From: Gigaspora margarita | Taxonomy: Eukaryota > Glomeromycota > Glomeromycetes > Diversisporales > Gigasporaceae | Assembly: GCA_009809945.1 (NCBI GenBank) | Contig: WTPW01000581.1 | Coordinates: 92,200 to 156,199 of the forward strand | Reading direction: 5' to 3' | Length of the DNA stretch: 64,000 nt | Part shown: piece after piece, positions 1 through 11,777 of the stretch | Position numbering within the stretch: position 1 is the stretch's first letter | Layout of the letters: every line of letters starts with the position of its first letter | The notes under the pieces: model-generated | What the model was told of the DNA's origin: nothing | The model's database searches: none | The model's input: only the letters and a program-made list of their open reading frames with translations | Made by a program: the position numbers and the translations under genes

Positions 1-929
1 TGTAAACCTTGCTCTTGAAACCCAATTAGTTGAATATTTTTAGTAGATCATTTCTTTTTTCATTCATTTATTGCATTGTTATAAACATAAACTGTTAATA
101 ATTCAATTTTATTAAAATCAACTTTTAAATTTCCAGATACAATTCATTGTAATCTTCATGTTCTATATGAAATATCAAAGATTCCACTATATTGATATAA
201 TAATCTAAAACAAATATTGCTTGCATTAATATTCTGTGAATTATGAATATTTACATTATTAAAAATAAGAGGAATTGGTGCACATAATTTTACTAGTTTG
301 CAAATACATGTTTCCAAAATATGAGGCTGTTGATAGTAATATTGCATTAGGATATCTTTTTTTATATATGTTATAAAGTTGTTCAGATTATAAACAAGTA
401 AAATATTCTAAAAAAAAATTATTTAATACATATATATAACAATAACAATATAAATTATTAAATCATATAAAAAAATTACATTGTTTGTAAAAATTTTTTG
501 ATTATTTTGATAATAATCTTGAACAAGTTTTTTTTGAAATATTGATTGTTTTACTACAAACAGTAATACCCAAATTATGCAATGTATCAATAGCTACAGA
601 TGATATTCCAGATGCTGAGAAATACAAACCAACCTCTAATTCAAAACTATTAACAACATATTTTATATATTAGCTATCATGTAACAAAAACTAACTACTG
701 TTTTTTTTGCTTCTATTTTTTTGTATATAGATCTTTCATTAGGAATTAAAGTCTTAACCCAGTATTGTTATGGGACAGTTTGGACAATGATTTGGACAAT
801 TTTGAACAATTAAATAAAGTAAAATTACTTAAAATTTTATTAAAATAACCTATTTTAATTTTAACTAAAATTCGTTTAACACCTAAAAAATATATGGTTA
901 TATATTTTTTAGATAGATTTATTAATTGT
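1..929. other. AT-rich stretch without recognised gene
   Basis: No frame of useful length or recognisable domain is seen. The DNA is very AT-rich with long A and T runs. Short phrases of the type TTTGGACAA recur near 777-800 and again near 1174-1225, outside the element at 930. Confidence 0.5.
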
Positions 930-1149
930 TGAGCTAATGCTGAAAACAGCTGATGCTAAAATTTTGATCTATTTTGATACAAATTTTTTAAAATTTTTTT
1001 TGGGTAATTTTGACAGTTTTTTTTAGGGTTGGGTTAGGGTTTAGGGCTAGAATTGAATATTAAAGAGTATAGGTAGATTTTGCAGGGCATATATTTTCAA
1101 ATCATGTCCCCAAATTTCAGCATCAGCCATTTTCAGCATCAGCTGTGAC
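930..1149. mobile_element. Small fold-back (MITE-like) element with GCTGATGCTGAAA termini
   Basis: The left end (GAGCTAATGCTGAAAACAGC, then TGATGCTAAAATTT) is the approximate reverse complement of the right end, which reads AGCATCAGCCATTTTCAGC and then ATCAGCTGTGA. Each arm holds two copies of the word GCTGATGCTGAAA. The loop carries a telomere-like TTAGGGTTTAGGG run near 1025-1048. No coding capacity. The target duplication is not clear. Confidence 0.6.
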
Positions 1150-1521
1150 ATTAATTATTAAAGCCTGGAAAAGCTTTGGACAATTTTGGATGTAAACAAG
1201 CCAAAAAAGGCTGTGGACAACCAGATGTATAACACTGCCTTAACCATTTGATCAAAAAACTTGTGCAAACAAGCATTGGCATTTTCTATCATTAATTGAA
1301 AATAAATAGGACTAAGTTCAATAAAACTGGGTCTATTCAATTGCGATTGATAAAGAACTTTTATTAGAATTTGAACCTGATTTGCAAATGTGAGATTATT
1401 ATTGGAAAAGACTTCTTGGTATTACAATATGCAACTGTTTATTATTAACATTTACTTCTTTTACTTCAACTAGGGGTTTTTTGATTTATGATGATCAGGC
1501 TCTACTATATTTAAATAATAA
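1150..1521. other. AT-rich spacer
   Basis: Nothing recognised. No supported gene or repeat apart from scattered TTTGGACAA words. Confidence 0.4.
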
Positions 1522-2179
1522 CTATCCCTTAGATTGTAACACAGGCAAATTTGCCTGTGTATTTTAAAAATTTTAATAAAATTTTAATAAAATTTTAAAT
1601 ATTGATTTTAGCTATACCTTTTCTAAGTAAAAAATATTTTTTGAGTTTTGTTTTAGTAACTTTGTTATAAAAAATTTTTAAAACTATTAGAAAACTTTAG
1701 TATAATCAAAGTTTAAAGTTCTTGTATTAGCATTTTTACTATTAAAATTTTTCTTTAGATTTTCTTAAATTTTATATGTTCCCATCTATAAAAAAACTTT
1801 TACTTCTAATACAAGTCTTGATTTTTACAAATAAATCATTAAAGTTGCAATAATAAAAGTTATTATCCTTTATATAAACTACAATATTGTCTTAAGAACT
1901 ATAGCTTTAAAACTAAAACTAAATAAGATTACAAAGAAATTGTGATAAAATTTTTTAAAAATTTTTTTTCTTAAAGATATCTATTTTTAACTTATATATA
2001 ACTTAAAATTTTTCTTACAATATAAAAACTAATTTTGCAAAAATGTAATCCTTATTTTTAAATATAATTGTACAAAGTTTTATTTAATTATCTTGATATT
2101 TGAAAAAAGTAAATTAGAGCAAAAAAAGTGCAAAAACGCAGGCAAATTTGCCTGTGTTCTACTACAATCTAAGGGATAG
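1522..2179. mobile_element. TIR element (MITE), about 658 bp
   Basis: The left end CTATCCCTTAGATTGTA is matched exactly by the reverse complement of the right end (TACAATCTAAGGGATAG, 2163-2179). Both arms then carry the palindrome ACAGGCAAATTTGCCTGT or a one-base variant. The AT-rich interior has no coding capacity. A short ATA flanks both sides, so the target duplication is at most 2-3 bp and is not diagnostic. Confidence 0.75.
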
Positions 2180-2489
2180 CATATTTCTTGCCCAATTTTT
2201 AGATCACTATATTGTTCTAATATTTCTTTATTTTTTGCTTTGTTATATGTAATAAAGTAATTTCTGAAAAAGAATAGAATTTCTATCACAATTTTGTATA
2301 GAACAGGGACCTTTATTTTTTTTATAATAAAAATAAATTGAATAGCAATACTAGAGACAAGTAATAACAAAAATTTTTTAAAAAAAAGAATTATACTTTT
2401 TAGTAATAATGATTAATACTGTAAAAAACTATATAAGGTACCTGAGTACTTTGTACAAAGATGGGTATATTATATAGGGTCCCTTGTAA
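2180..2489. other. AT-rich spacer
   Basis: No supported gene. A short minus-strand frame here runs into the TIR of the neighbouring element and has no recognisable motif. Confidence 0.4.
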
Positions 2490-3168
2490 GTAGAGTTCTT
2501 AGTGGGTCAGGTTGGGTCAGGTTTGGGCCTGACTCAGGTCAGACCCACTTGGGTCAAAACCTGACCTGGATCTGACCCACTTTATGTCAAACCCGACCTG
2601 GGTCTGACCCGCCTCAGGTCAAACCTGACCCAGGCCTGACCCAACCCAACTCAGTTTGAACCCAGATCGATAATTGTTGCTACATAGTAAAGTCTAAATT
2701 TTACTATATAAACTGACAATCCTGCTTAAGTAAACTTGTTTAGAAAATCAAAGTGTACATATATTGTAATTTTTATTCAAATTGGAAAAAATTTTATTAT
2801 TTGACTTTTAATTTTTATGTTCAACGAAAATTTAGAATCTTTTAAAAAATATGTTCAATAAACGTAAAAATTAAAAATTAAATAATAATAACTTCTCCAA
2901 TTTGAATAAAAATTTTAGTTCATATGCATTTTGTTCTTCCAAACAAGTTTACTTAAGCAGATTTTATCGATTTATATAGTAATATTTTAACTTTACTATG
3001 TAGCGACTACTTGCGATCATTGTATATAATCTGATCCGAATCTGACCCAACCCAGGTTTTCTCTGACCTGGGTCTGACCTGACTCGCGTTTAATCTGACC
3101 TGATCTGATCTGAGTTGGGTCAGACCCATGTTGGGTTGGGTCAGACCCAACCCAGCTAAAACCCCTAC
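2490..3168. mobile_element. Long fold-back element with GGGTCAGACC-rich arms
   Basis: The two halves are reverse complements over almost their whole length. GTAGAGTTCTTAG at the left pairs with CTAAAACCCCTAC at the right. Both arms then contain clustered GGGTCAGACCC/TGACCTGGGTC words, followed by an AT-rich inner arm with TAAACTTGTTTNGAA words and a TAGTAAAGTCTAAATTTTAC segment. TTGTAA directly flanks both ends (2484-2489, 3169-3174) and is a candidate 6-bp target duplication. It would transcribe as one large hairpin. Confidence 0.75.
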
Positions 3169-3263
3169 TTGTAAAAGTGTATATTATTAAGTATATAGTA
3201 ATACTATATTTCTGTATAGGTAGCAATCATTCATTAACAATTACTTCACAGACACCTCTATTT

Positions 3264-4391
3264 TAGAGTTAATATCTCTATTCGGATTAATATATCTGGA
3301 TATATACTATGTTATGTGATAACATGACATAGTGTTTTATATCCAGATATAAATAAATCTGGATTTAAATTTATATCTGGATATAAGGTAAAAGGAGGAA
3401 TTGTGGCGAAGGGGGTATTGTGGCAAATTTGTATTATCTTGTGATACAACAACCAGAATTGGATATTTTTATACCATTCAATTTGTCTCAATGAGACGAA
3501 TCAAATAGTAGTTAGATCATCCAATTCTGACCACTGGATCACAAGATATTGACGATTATGTATGCATGACACTACAATACAAAAATAATTTTGAGGGTAT
3601 TATGACGAAACGCAAAAGTTAGCTATAAGGTAAGTCCTTTTAGTACTATGCAAATCGCTATTTATGCTCTAAGTAAAGTTGTTCGGCCTATCAATTTACA
3701 TGTACCCTTAAAGTTTCATAAAATTTGAGCAACTTTTTATTAATTGACTTTTACAAAATATGCTTCTACGAAAAAATTTAGACTTTTTTTCATAAAAAGT
3801 TGTTTAAATTTTATGAAAATTTTAGGGTATGTGTAATTTGTCAGTTCGAACAACTTTACTTAGAGCATAAATGTCAATTTGCATAGTACTAAAAGGCACT
3901 TACCTTATAGCCAACTTTGTATTTTGGCATAATACCCTCAAAATTATTTTGGTATCGTAGTATATCATACATAATCGTCAATATCTTGTGATCCAATGAT
4001 GGAATTGCGTGATTTAACCACTATTCAATTCATCTCATTGAGATGAATCGAATGGTATAAAAATTATTCAGTTCTGGTCATTGTATCATGATATAGTTCA
4101 AGTTCGCCACAATACCCCTACTCCTTCTAAAATCTTTACTTTAGTTTCTTTAACTTTGAATGATAATATCTTTTGATCCAGTGATTAGAATTTAATGATT
4201 TTTATACCATTAGATTCATCTTTGTGAAATGAGTCAGTTGATATCAAAATCATTCGATTCTATTAGATAAGTCACGTGATATCATCGATCAAAGTTAACT
4301 TCGCCACTAATACCCCCTTTTACCTTATACTATGATAAAACTGAATTAATCCGGATATAAAAAATATATCTGGATAGAGGTATTAACTCTA
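3264..4391. mobile_element. Nested hAT-like fold-back element with exact 8-bp target duplication
   Basis: The terminal repeat TAGAGTTAATATCTCTAT (left) pairs with the reverse complement of ATAGAGGTATTAACTCTA (right). CTCTATTT occurs exactly at 3256-3263 and 4392-4399, an 8-bp target duplication. The length of the duplication and the TAGAG start fit the hAT superfamily (TIR start YARNG). It lies inside the CACTTCACAGACACC element. There is no transposase, so it is non-autonomous. Confidence 0.8.
3386..4327. repeat. Large imperfect hairpin inside the nested element
   Basis: The left arm runs TAAGGTAAAAGG, GTGGCGAAGGGGGTATTGTG, a CTTGTGATACAA block and a TTAGTACTATGCAAAT block. The right arm gives the reverse complement in the opposite order, ending with TACCCCTACTCC and again CCCCCTTTTACCTTATA. 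The centre is near 3770. It may be a third element inserted in the hAT-like one, since the outer purine-rich block occurs twice on the right. Confidence 0.65.
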
Positions 4392-4673
4392 CTCTATTTC
4401 ACTAGCAAATTATTCACTAAAAAGTTCATTTTACTGACAGTTCATATTACAGAAGCTCATTTCATTAACAAAGTAATTCTAATTATTGTTATTAAAGTCA
4501 GTGTAGAATTAGGGTAAATTTAGAATTAAAATTAGTGTGCTTTATAGAAAATAATTTGTTAGTAAAATAAACTTCAGTAAAATGTACTGTCGATAAAATG
4601 AACTTGTTAGTAAATAATTTTTTAGTGAAATAGGGTGTCTGTGAAGTGATTGTTAGTAAAATAATATAGATCC

Positions 4674-4962
4674 TTTTTGTATTTCGTTCTTCTGTATTTT
4701 TGCAAATACTAGCAAAAACTGAAAATACTGTATCTAATGATCTATAATACATACTTAGTACAAATCAAGATGGTATTTTATAGCAATAATGATTTAATAA
4801 TATTGGCCAATTGGAATAAGTCATCAATTATTAACAATCCTTATAATTACAGCCAATTAAAATGAATTTCTCTTATGCTGTTATCATAATAATCCAATAT
4901 TAAATTTGATTTTTTTTTATATTGTAATAATCTATATAATTTTAAAGTTAAAGCATACCATA
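4674..4962. other. AT-rich spacer
   Basis: No gene recognised. Only the flank of the Mutator-like element and AT-rich sequence are seen. Confidence 0.4.
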
Positions 4963-5211
4963 TGGGTGAAGTCAATAGAAAACAGGCAAATTGTTTTTAT
5001 TAACTTTTTTTAAAAATTTGAATTGAAATATCTTAGCAATTATCAAATCAAATTTAATAAAAAATTTTTTATTTTAATTTTATAACTATATAGATTTAGA
5101 ATAAAAAAAAGTTTTATTAGATTTGGTTTAATAATTGTTAAGTATTTCGATCTAAAGTTTAAAAAACTTTTACTTAAAAAATATTTGCCTGTTTTATATT
5201 GACCTCCCCCA
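4963..5211. mobile_element. TA-flanked fold-back MITE, 249 bp
   Basis: The left TIR TGGGTGAAGTCAATAGAAAA pairs with the reverse complement of the right end (TGGGGGAGGTCAATATAAAA). Both arms continue with ACAGGCAAAT and a long AT-rich palindrome. TA flanks the element at 4961-4962 and 5212-5213, as expected for mariner-type insertion. Confidence 0.75.
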
Positions 5212-5215
5212 TATA

Positions 5216-5513
5216 TGTCCAAAAATAAGCTACTACCTAAAATAAGCTACCCCTGATTTTTTCAAAAATCTTAAAAAACTATTAGCAGTTGCTACATATA
5301 AAGTCTAAATTTTACTAAGTAAACCTTAAAAGTGCCATTAAGTAAACTTGTTCAGGACATCAAAATACACTTATAATAAACATCTAGTAGCATTTGGACA
5401 ACTTTTATTAGTATGCTTTTCAATTTTTCAAAAAATTTAAAAATTCAAAAATCTGCTATTCCACGATTTTTATATAATTTTTTGCCCAAAAAAAGGTAGC
5501 TTAATTTTGAACA
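5216..5513. mobile_element. MITE with AATAAGCTAC termini, about 298 bp
   Basis: The left end TGTCCAAAAATAAGCTAC pairs imperfectly with the reverse complement of the right end (TGTGTTCAAAATTAAGCTAC). The inner part contains the TAAACTTGTTCNGGA and TAAAGTCTAAATTTTAC words also seen in the fold-back at 2490-3168, so the two share an inner module. It is non-coding and abuts the preceding element. Confidence 0.6.
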
Positions 5514-5554
5514 CATACATTACTTTAATATTGGAATTAAAAGTCCAACATTTT

Positions 5555-6190
5555 TATATTGTTATAGAGTATCTAAAGATGAGTCCACAAACAATTATAT
5601 TTTGGTAATGCAATACACAAAAGGGATCATTATATCAAAATCTTTATACAGTTATGCAAATAAATTGGAAAAAAAGTTAGAATTAATAATGTACATTTAT
5701 TTGATCTTTAATTAATTCATTCACACAATATTATACATTGTGACTTATATAGTGGAAATATAATTCAAGATAATTTAAATAATACATATATTGAAGAATT
5801 AGCTTTGCAATATCTGTAAATAAAATATTAGACAAAGAATCAGATAGAGTTTATAGAGTTTGCTATTAAGCGCCTGAAGTTTTGCAAGGCAAATAATTTA
5901 CCAAAGCATCTGATATTTATTCTTTTGGAATAATTATATAGAAAAATTTTTCAGAAAATTGGTATTCACAAATCATAATTGTAATAATTTAGAATTTTTA
6001 TAAAAGTTTGTAAAGGATTAAGGCCAACTATTCTTAAAGGTACAACTTCATGTTATAAAGATCTTTTGGAAAGTATTGGAACAAAGATCCTAAAAAACAA
6101 CCAACTGATTTAGAAATTTACAATACTATTATGACTTGAAAAAATGATCCTAGAACTTTATCAGAATTTTTAAATTCTGATAAAGAAATG
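5555..6190 (+). pseudogene. Degenerate TKL-type protein kinase relic
   Basis: Joining the three plus-strand frames gives the order of a kinase catalytic domain. It has the hinge region (STNNYILVMQYTKG), the catalytic loop IVHCDLYSGNI (HRD changed to HCD), a VYRVCY-stop-APEVL activation segment (APE motif), ASDIYSFGII, and a C-lobe GLRPTI...CYKDLLES block. Many frameshifts and stops separate these pieces, and the N-lobe glycine loop and lysine are not seen. Its motifs resemble the kinases at 20.7-22.1 and 58.8-59.8 kb, but it lies on the opposite strand. It is a dead copy. Which subfamily it came from cannot be told. Confidence 0.75.
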
Positions 6191-7015
6191 GTACTAGAAA
6201 ATAATAACTTAATGTTATTATTAGTGATAATTCTATTTACAATAGCAAATTTGTCTGCTATATAAATTTACAAGGTATTTCTGATAACTCTAATAATAAT
6301 ATCTGCATAGATAATATTAAAATTGAGAATTTGATTGATTTAAATAAATTAAAGATATTTATATAATAGTTATTTGATTAACTTAATAAACTATATAACA
6401 TTTCAAATGCTAAAATAATTATTAACCAAAATTGCCAGTGTGGTAAAGTTTACAATTGTCACTTATACTATTATTAGAGTTATAGACTTCCAAGTATCAA
6501 CAACACTTCTAATTAGCATTAGTAAAAATGTTCCTTATACATTTAGCATATACTTTGCTAAATATATTCAAACTGTATTATATAGTCAGTTGGCTAAAAT
6601 GATTATTGTTAGATCTGAAGAAGATAAAATACATTATAATATCTGCTTTCAATATGTCAATATCAATATATAGAATATGGCACATATAGTCATTTGAAAT
6701 TTTTATTACTTAAAAAAAAAGAAGGAAATTTACATTTGTCCAGGTCTAATTGAATTTATTGTAATTTGATTTTTAAACTATAGAAATGTCTTCGATTTTA
6801 TTTATTTTTATCATTTTTTTTTCTAACAGAGACATTATTTTAAAATAATAATATAAAGCAAACATTTAATGCAATTTTTTCTTAAGAAGCCATAACTCTT
6901 TTTTATACCAAACCACTATAAAATTCTAGTTCATTATAGAAAGGTTCATTATAAGAGTTGACTGTACTCTTTTTGTAGTTGACCTTTCTTAATTCTCCTC
7001 AATTAGAATAGGTAA
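6191..7015. other. AT-rich spacer with one isolated element end
   Basis: Traces downstream of the kinase relic may be its C-terminal tail, but nothing is firm. At 6896-6964 a block ending AAGAGTTGACTG, followed by TA, looks like the right end of a TA-flanked MITE. Its left end is not visible. Confidence 0.4.
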
Positions 7016-7017
7016 TA

Positions 7018-7827
7018 CAGTCTAACCTTGATATAATCACCTCCTTGAGAAACAGAAATTTGATGATTATAACAAGAGGTGACTATAAATAAAAACTCTA
7101 TATATAGTCACTTTAATAATAAATAGCAAACTAATGTGATTATAAAACTTTTTTTTAATCGATTACAGTTTGTTGCTATATATAAATCTTTATTTTTTAT
7201 AAGCAAATCTATTACTGTGCATTAATAAAAGTTGTTTACATACTAAATTACACATATAATAAAATTTTTATAATTTATTAACTAAATTTTATTATGTTAA
7301 TTTTACATTTTATGTTATACAAAAAAAAATTAAAAGTTTTGAATTTTTTTCATATTACGTAAAATGTAAAACAAACATAATACACCTTTAATGTTTAAAA
7401 AAAATAAACATAATAAAAATTACTCTAAAAATTATAAAAATTTTAGTATATATGTAATTTGTTACGTAGAATAACTTTAATTAATGCGCAGTAATCGTTT
7501 TACTTATATACAAATAAAGTTTTATATGTAGCAATGATTTGTGATCAATTAGATTTTTATTTTATTAACTAATCTTTAAAAAAATTATATACGTTTTTAA
7601 ATTTTGATTCTTATTATTAATATTTTAACTATATTATATTATTTTGATTTTATCAAGATAATTTAATATAATTTTATGACTTTTGTTTTTAAAAATTGTG
7701 TGATAGTGATTATAAAGTGATTGTGGCTATATAGAAAGTAAAATAAATATAAATTTATTTGGTAAATAAAAAGTGATTATAATGAGTTTGTGACTATATC
7801 AAGGGTAACTATATCGAGGTCAGACTG
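7018..7827. mobile_element. TA-flanked mariner-type fold-back element, 810 bp
   Basis: The left TIR CAGTCTAACCTTGATATAAT pairs with the reverse complement of the right end, CAGTCTGACCTCGATATAGT. TA flanks at 7016-7017 and 7828-7829. The arms remain complementary well inwards (GTTGCTATATATAAATC against ATATGTAGCAATGATT). It belongs to the same broad family as 16395-17375 and 37805-37987, which also begin CAGTC. No transposase. Confidence 0.8.
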
Positions 7828-8108
7828 TACTTTTTTTGCACACAAGATTTTCTTTTTGAATTGATCCAAGTTGATCTCTAATTTTTGATCCTCTTCGAGT
7901 ACTCGTTAATTGTGATGAGGAATTTTGTTGATAGATAAAATACCAATTTGCTCATCATGGATCTTTGATTGTTGTGCTTTTTATAATTATAAATGAAATA
8001 AAAAGTAAACAAAACATATCAAATATTATTGACTTACTATACAGTAATTTAAATAATATTTACATGATTAACTAATGACAATATTAATAAGTAATTTTAT
8101 TTTATAAA

Positions 8109-8422
8109 CAACTGTTAATTTTCCTTATAACGAACCTCTCTATAATAGACCTTTGATATAATGAATTAAAACCTTTTAAAGTTTGCATTAGTTAGTATAA
8201 AAAGAGGTATGCTTTCTGAAGAAAACGTAGTAATTTTGTATAGCGAACATTCTTGCATGTCCTTACGAACCTGCAATGGCCTACAAATTAATAACTAGTT
8301 AATAAATAAAAAATATTGAATGATAAAATACCTCAATTGATAAATAGTCATTTATTCAAACTAAATTTACTTGAATAAGAAAACTCGATGAGAAAAAGTT
8401 CGTTATTTGAAGAGTTGACTGT
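8109..8422. mobile_element. Probable TA-flanked MITE, degraded
   Basis: The right end AAGAGTTGACTG with flanking TA matches the isolated end at 6964. The left part has the related phrase TTATAACGAACCTCTCTATA. Complementarity is partial, so the left boundary is approximate. Confidence 0.4.
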
Positions 8423-8424
8423 AT

Positions 8425-9170
8425 ATGTTATGAATGTTTGTTTAATATGACATTATAAATACGTTTCTAGGTAACTAGATCAAATGGTTTTTTCTTTAAA
8501 GATCTATATCCGATCTAGTCTTCATTGTGAATTTTATAAATATTTTTTTTTCAGTTGTGCAAAATAATATATAGTATATTATACTGAATATATAGGGATG
8601 GCATGTGATTTAAATCACGATTGTTATAAATCAATTTATATCTTTAGCGCTTAGAAACAATTGCTGGCATTTGGTGCTATGCTAAAATTGCTTTTTGGGG
8701 TTGGTTTGGTTGTATTAATGTTTAATTTTGGAAATAAATTTTTGTTAAGTTAACTTTTTTTAGTAATTTTGGGTTTCACAAAATTCAACCGATTGTATAA
8801 AAAGAGCTCAATCTAGCTCAAGCGCATGCTTACGCGAAAGAGCTGAGCTAGCTGTATTGCGCTCAAAATATTTTCACTTGCGAATATCAGTTGTATATAT
8901 ATCTTAAAATGATAAATAATAATCAAAATAGGAAAATAATACCTCATATATGCATGAATAGCGATGAAACACATGCTATTAAAATTAAAGCAATTAAAGA
9001 AATTTACTAATTTATTTCAATTATTATCACTCTTGATTATCAAGGGCAGACTAAAATTCGAGTTATTCAAAAAATCATTAAAACAATAAATCATTTTTGA
9101 TTATCTAAATATAAATTACAAGGATTAAATAGGGCACCGCTGGCACCCTTTTCAAGGATACAAAGGGCCT
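8425..9170. other. AT-rich spacer
   Basis: No gene recognised. A short GC-richer palindromic patch rich in GAGCTAGCT/AGCTCAAGC words lies at 8800-8860. Nothing else is distinct. Confidence 0.4.
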
Positions 9171-10570
9171 ATAATGAGCGAAACTCGATGTTTTAAAATT
9201 CTGCTATGTCCCAACTATCATGTTAAATCTCATACTATTATGCTACACCCTATGCTATTATGCATGCCCATATTAACTACTGTGTTACTAACTATCTTGC
9301 CACGTCCCGAACTATCATGCTTTTACTATTATGCTATGTTCATTATCGCGCGAAATGTTAGTACTGCATAAAAAAAAAGAGAGAAAAAAAACCCTATTGT
9401 GTTACTAATGTCTCAAACTACCGTATCATGCATGCCCATACTAACTATCATGCTATGCTCTGAAACTATCATGCCTCTATTATTGTACGTTTGTTATCAC
9501 ATTACGTTACATTCCATTCTAAAGAAAAAAAGAAATATTAGTACTGTACATAAAAAAAAAAACAAAAAATATTACTGTGTTACTAATATTCCAAACTTAC
9601 TTTCATGCCTCTAATATCGTGCTATGTTCCGTTCTAAAGAAAAAAAGAAACGTTAATACTGTATAAAAAGAAAAAAATTACTACCTGCTACTAACTATCT
9701 TGTTACGTCCCGAACCTACTATCATGTTACGTTATTTATCTTGTAAAACATTAGTACCGTATTAAAAAAAAAAAAAAAAAAAATACTACTATGTTACTAA
9801 CCATCTTGCTACATCCCGAACTATTATACTTCTACTATCGTACGTTCGTTATCGCGCTATGTTCTGCTATAAAGAAAAAAAGAAACGTTAGTACTGTACA
9901 TATATATATATATATAATATTATCGCGCTACTAATGTCCCGAATTACAGTATCATGCTTCTACTATCGTGTACGTTTGTTATTGTGCTACATTTTGTTCT
10001 AAAGAAAAAAAAAACGTTAGTACTGCATTATACATATAAAAAAAAAATTATTGTGTGCTACTAACTATCTTGCTAAGTCCTGAACTATCATTTTTTTTTA
10101 TCATGTTACGTTCATTATTGCATTACATTCCATTTTAAAGAAAAAAAGAAACGTTATTACCGTATAAAAAAAAAAAAATATTGTGCTACTAACTATCTCG
10201 CTACGTCCTTAACTATCATGCTTTTACTATCGTATGTTCGTTATCATGCTATGTTCCGTTCTAAAGAAAAAAAAGAAACGTTAGTACTCTATATATATTA
10301 AAAAAAAAATTATTACCGTATCACTAACACCTGAACTATCATACTTCTACTATCATACTATGTTTGTTATCACGCTAAAGAAAAAGAAACATTAGATAAA
10401 AAAAAAAACACTACCGTCTTATCTAACTATTTTGCTATGTCCCAAACTATCATGCTACTTTCATTATCGCATGAAAAATTAGTACATTATTAAAAATAAA
10501 AGTAAAGAAAAAAATACCACTGTGCTACTAACTATCTTGCTGGTCTCAAACTATCATGCTTCTAAATTTT
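9170..10570. repeat. Degenerate satellite, period about 115-135 bp
   Basis: About eleven diverged units repeat the order ACTATCATGCTTCTACTATC, GTTCGTTATCGCGCTATGTT, CTAAAGAAAAAAAGAAACGT, TAGTACTGTATAAAA plus an A run, then CTACTAACTATCTTGCTACG. The AAAGAAAAAAAGAAA block recurs near 9521, 9637, 9871, 10001, 10135, 10262 and 10375. Open frames in it are by-products of the repeats. Confidence 0.85.
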
Positions 10571-11777
10571 CAATCTGAAAGATAAGTTGATTTCTAAAAA
10601 AAAATAACGAGACAACTGATTATTAATTCATAGTAATAGACAAATTACGACATTATGCATTACGTAATTATGATGATCCTATTACAGTAATGATGATCAT
10701 AATCCTTATAAAGTTAAATTCAAGAAGTTATCTGTTATGCACATATATGCAAGATTGTCCAATCGTATCGCATAAAGGGGACATTTGCATACGGGCATTA
10801 TTTTATAATATTAGGAGATTTTTAATTATCAAAAAAAAATTAAAAAAACTACGTATCAAGTATCAAATTTTTTTTTTATTTACTGATATGCAATATTTAT
10901 ACTACTGCATAACGATAAGCATTACTGTATAAATCTACTACTGTAATACACCATTATATTACTATATTACTATAATACCATATTAACTGTAGATTTTCTT
11001 TTCATTTCGATATGTAATTAACATATAAGTAGCTGCGCGATTTTGTCAGGAACGTAATGTATGCGTGAACAGCATTCTTATACATTATTCCTTATACGAT
11101 CATTGATGCAATCAACGATTTGATTAAATCTTCGATTGGATCATTTTCTATGAAGATGTTCTATGCATAATGGATAATTCATTTATTAATTATACTAATT
11201 TCTAAAGAAGCATGATCACACATGTGTACCAATAGTTAGTGGTAGAATTACTGAATTATTAATTACGGCATAACATCTAATTGCCATAAAGATTATAAAC
11301 CGTAATGCCATAACATCGTAATAGCATAAAATCATAATGCCACTGTTACCCTCTTAAAAATTTCCTGTGCAAAATTCTTCCTTATGATCATCAGTACTAT
11401 CATTTATGTAGATCACTACTAATGCATTATCGTTATTACATTTCTTGTAAATAATACATTTATACTTCGATTCCCTTACAGCATAATGTGTAATAGGGAT
11501 TAAGTTAAATAGTATATATTGAGTATGTTCCTTGTAGAGGACAAAAAAACCCTCTCGCTCTAACATGTTCGTTAATAAAATAATAAAATAACCTTCCCAT
11601 TATTATAAAAATTACCTTCTTTTACATTTCTATATTTATGGTCCAAAGCTAAATTTGGCAACAATTTTCATAAGTTTATACGGACCATGACACTGTCTTC
11701 TGAATTACGTAAACTATTGCATATTAACTGTTAAGCTTATTTTTCAGTTATAAATCTGCAATGGTCAAAAGATTGAA
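10571..11777. other. Intergenic AT-rich DNA
   Basis: No gene supported. At 11264-11340 short words of the type CATAACATCGTAATGCC repeat a few times. An imperfect palindrome lies at 10665-10705. Confidence 0.4.

Larger units (their letters stand above)
3218..4673. mobile_element. Mutator-like MITE, split by a nested element
   Basis: The termini (GGTAGCAATCATTCATTAAC... left; the reverse complement of TTGTTAGTAAAATAATATAG right) and the CACTTCACAGACACC subterminal block match the better preserved 319-bp copy at 19414-19732. The left fragment ends at about 3263 and the right part resumes at 4392. The flanks TTTCTGTAT (left) and TTTTTGTAT (right, 4674 on) differ at one base and look like a degraded 9-bp target duplication of the same sequence used by the other copy. 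Confidence 0.7.
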
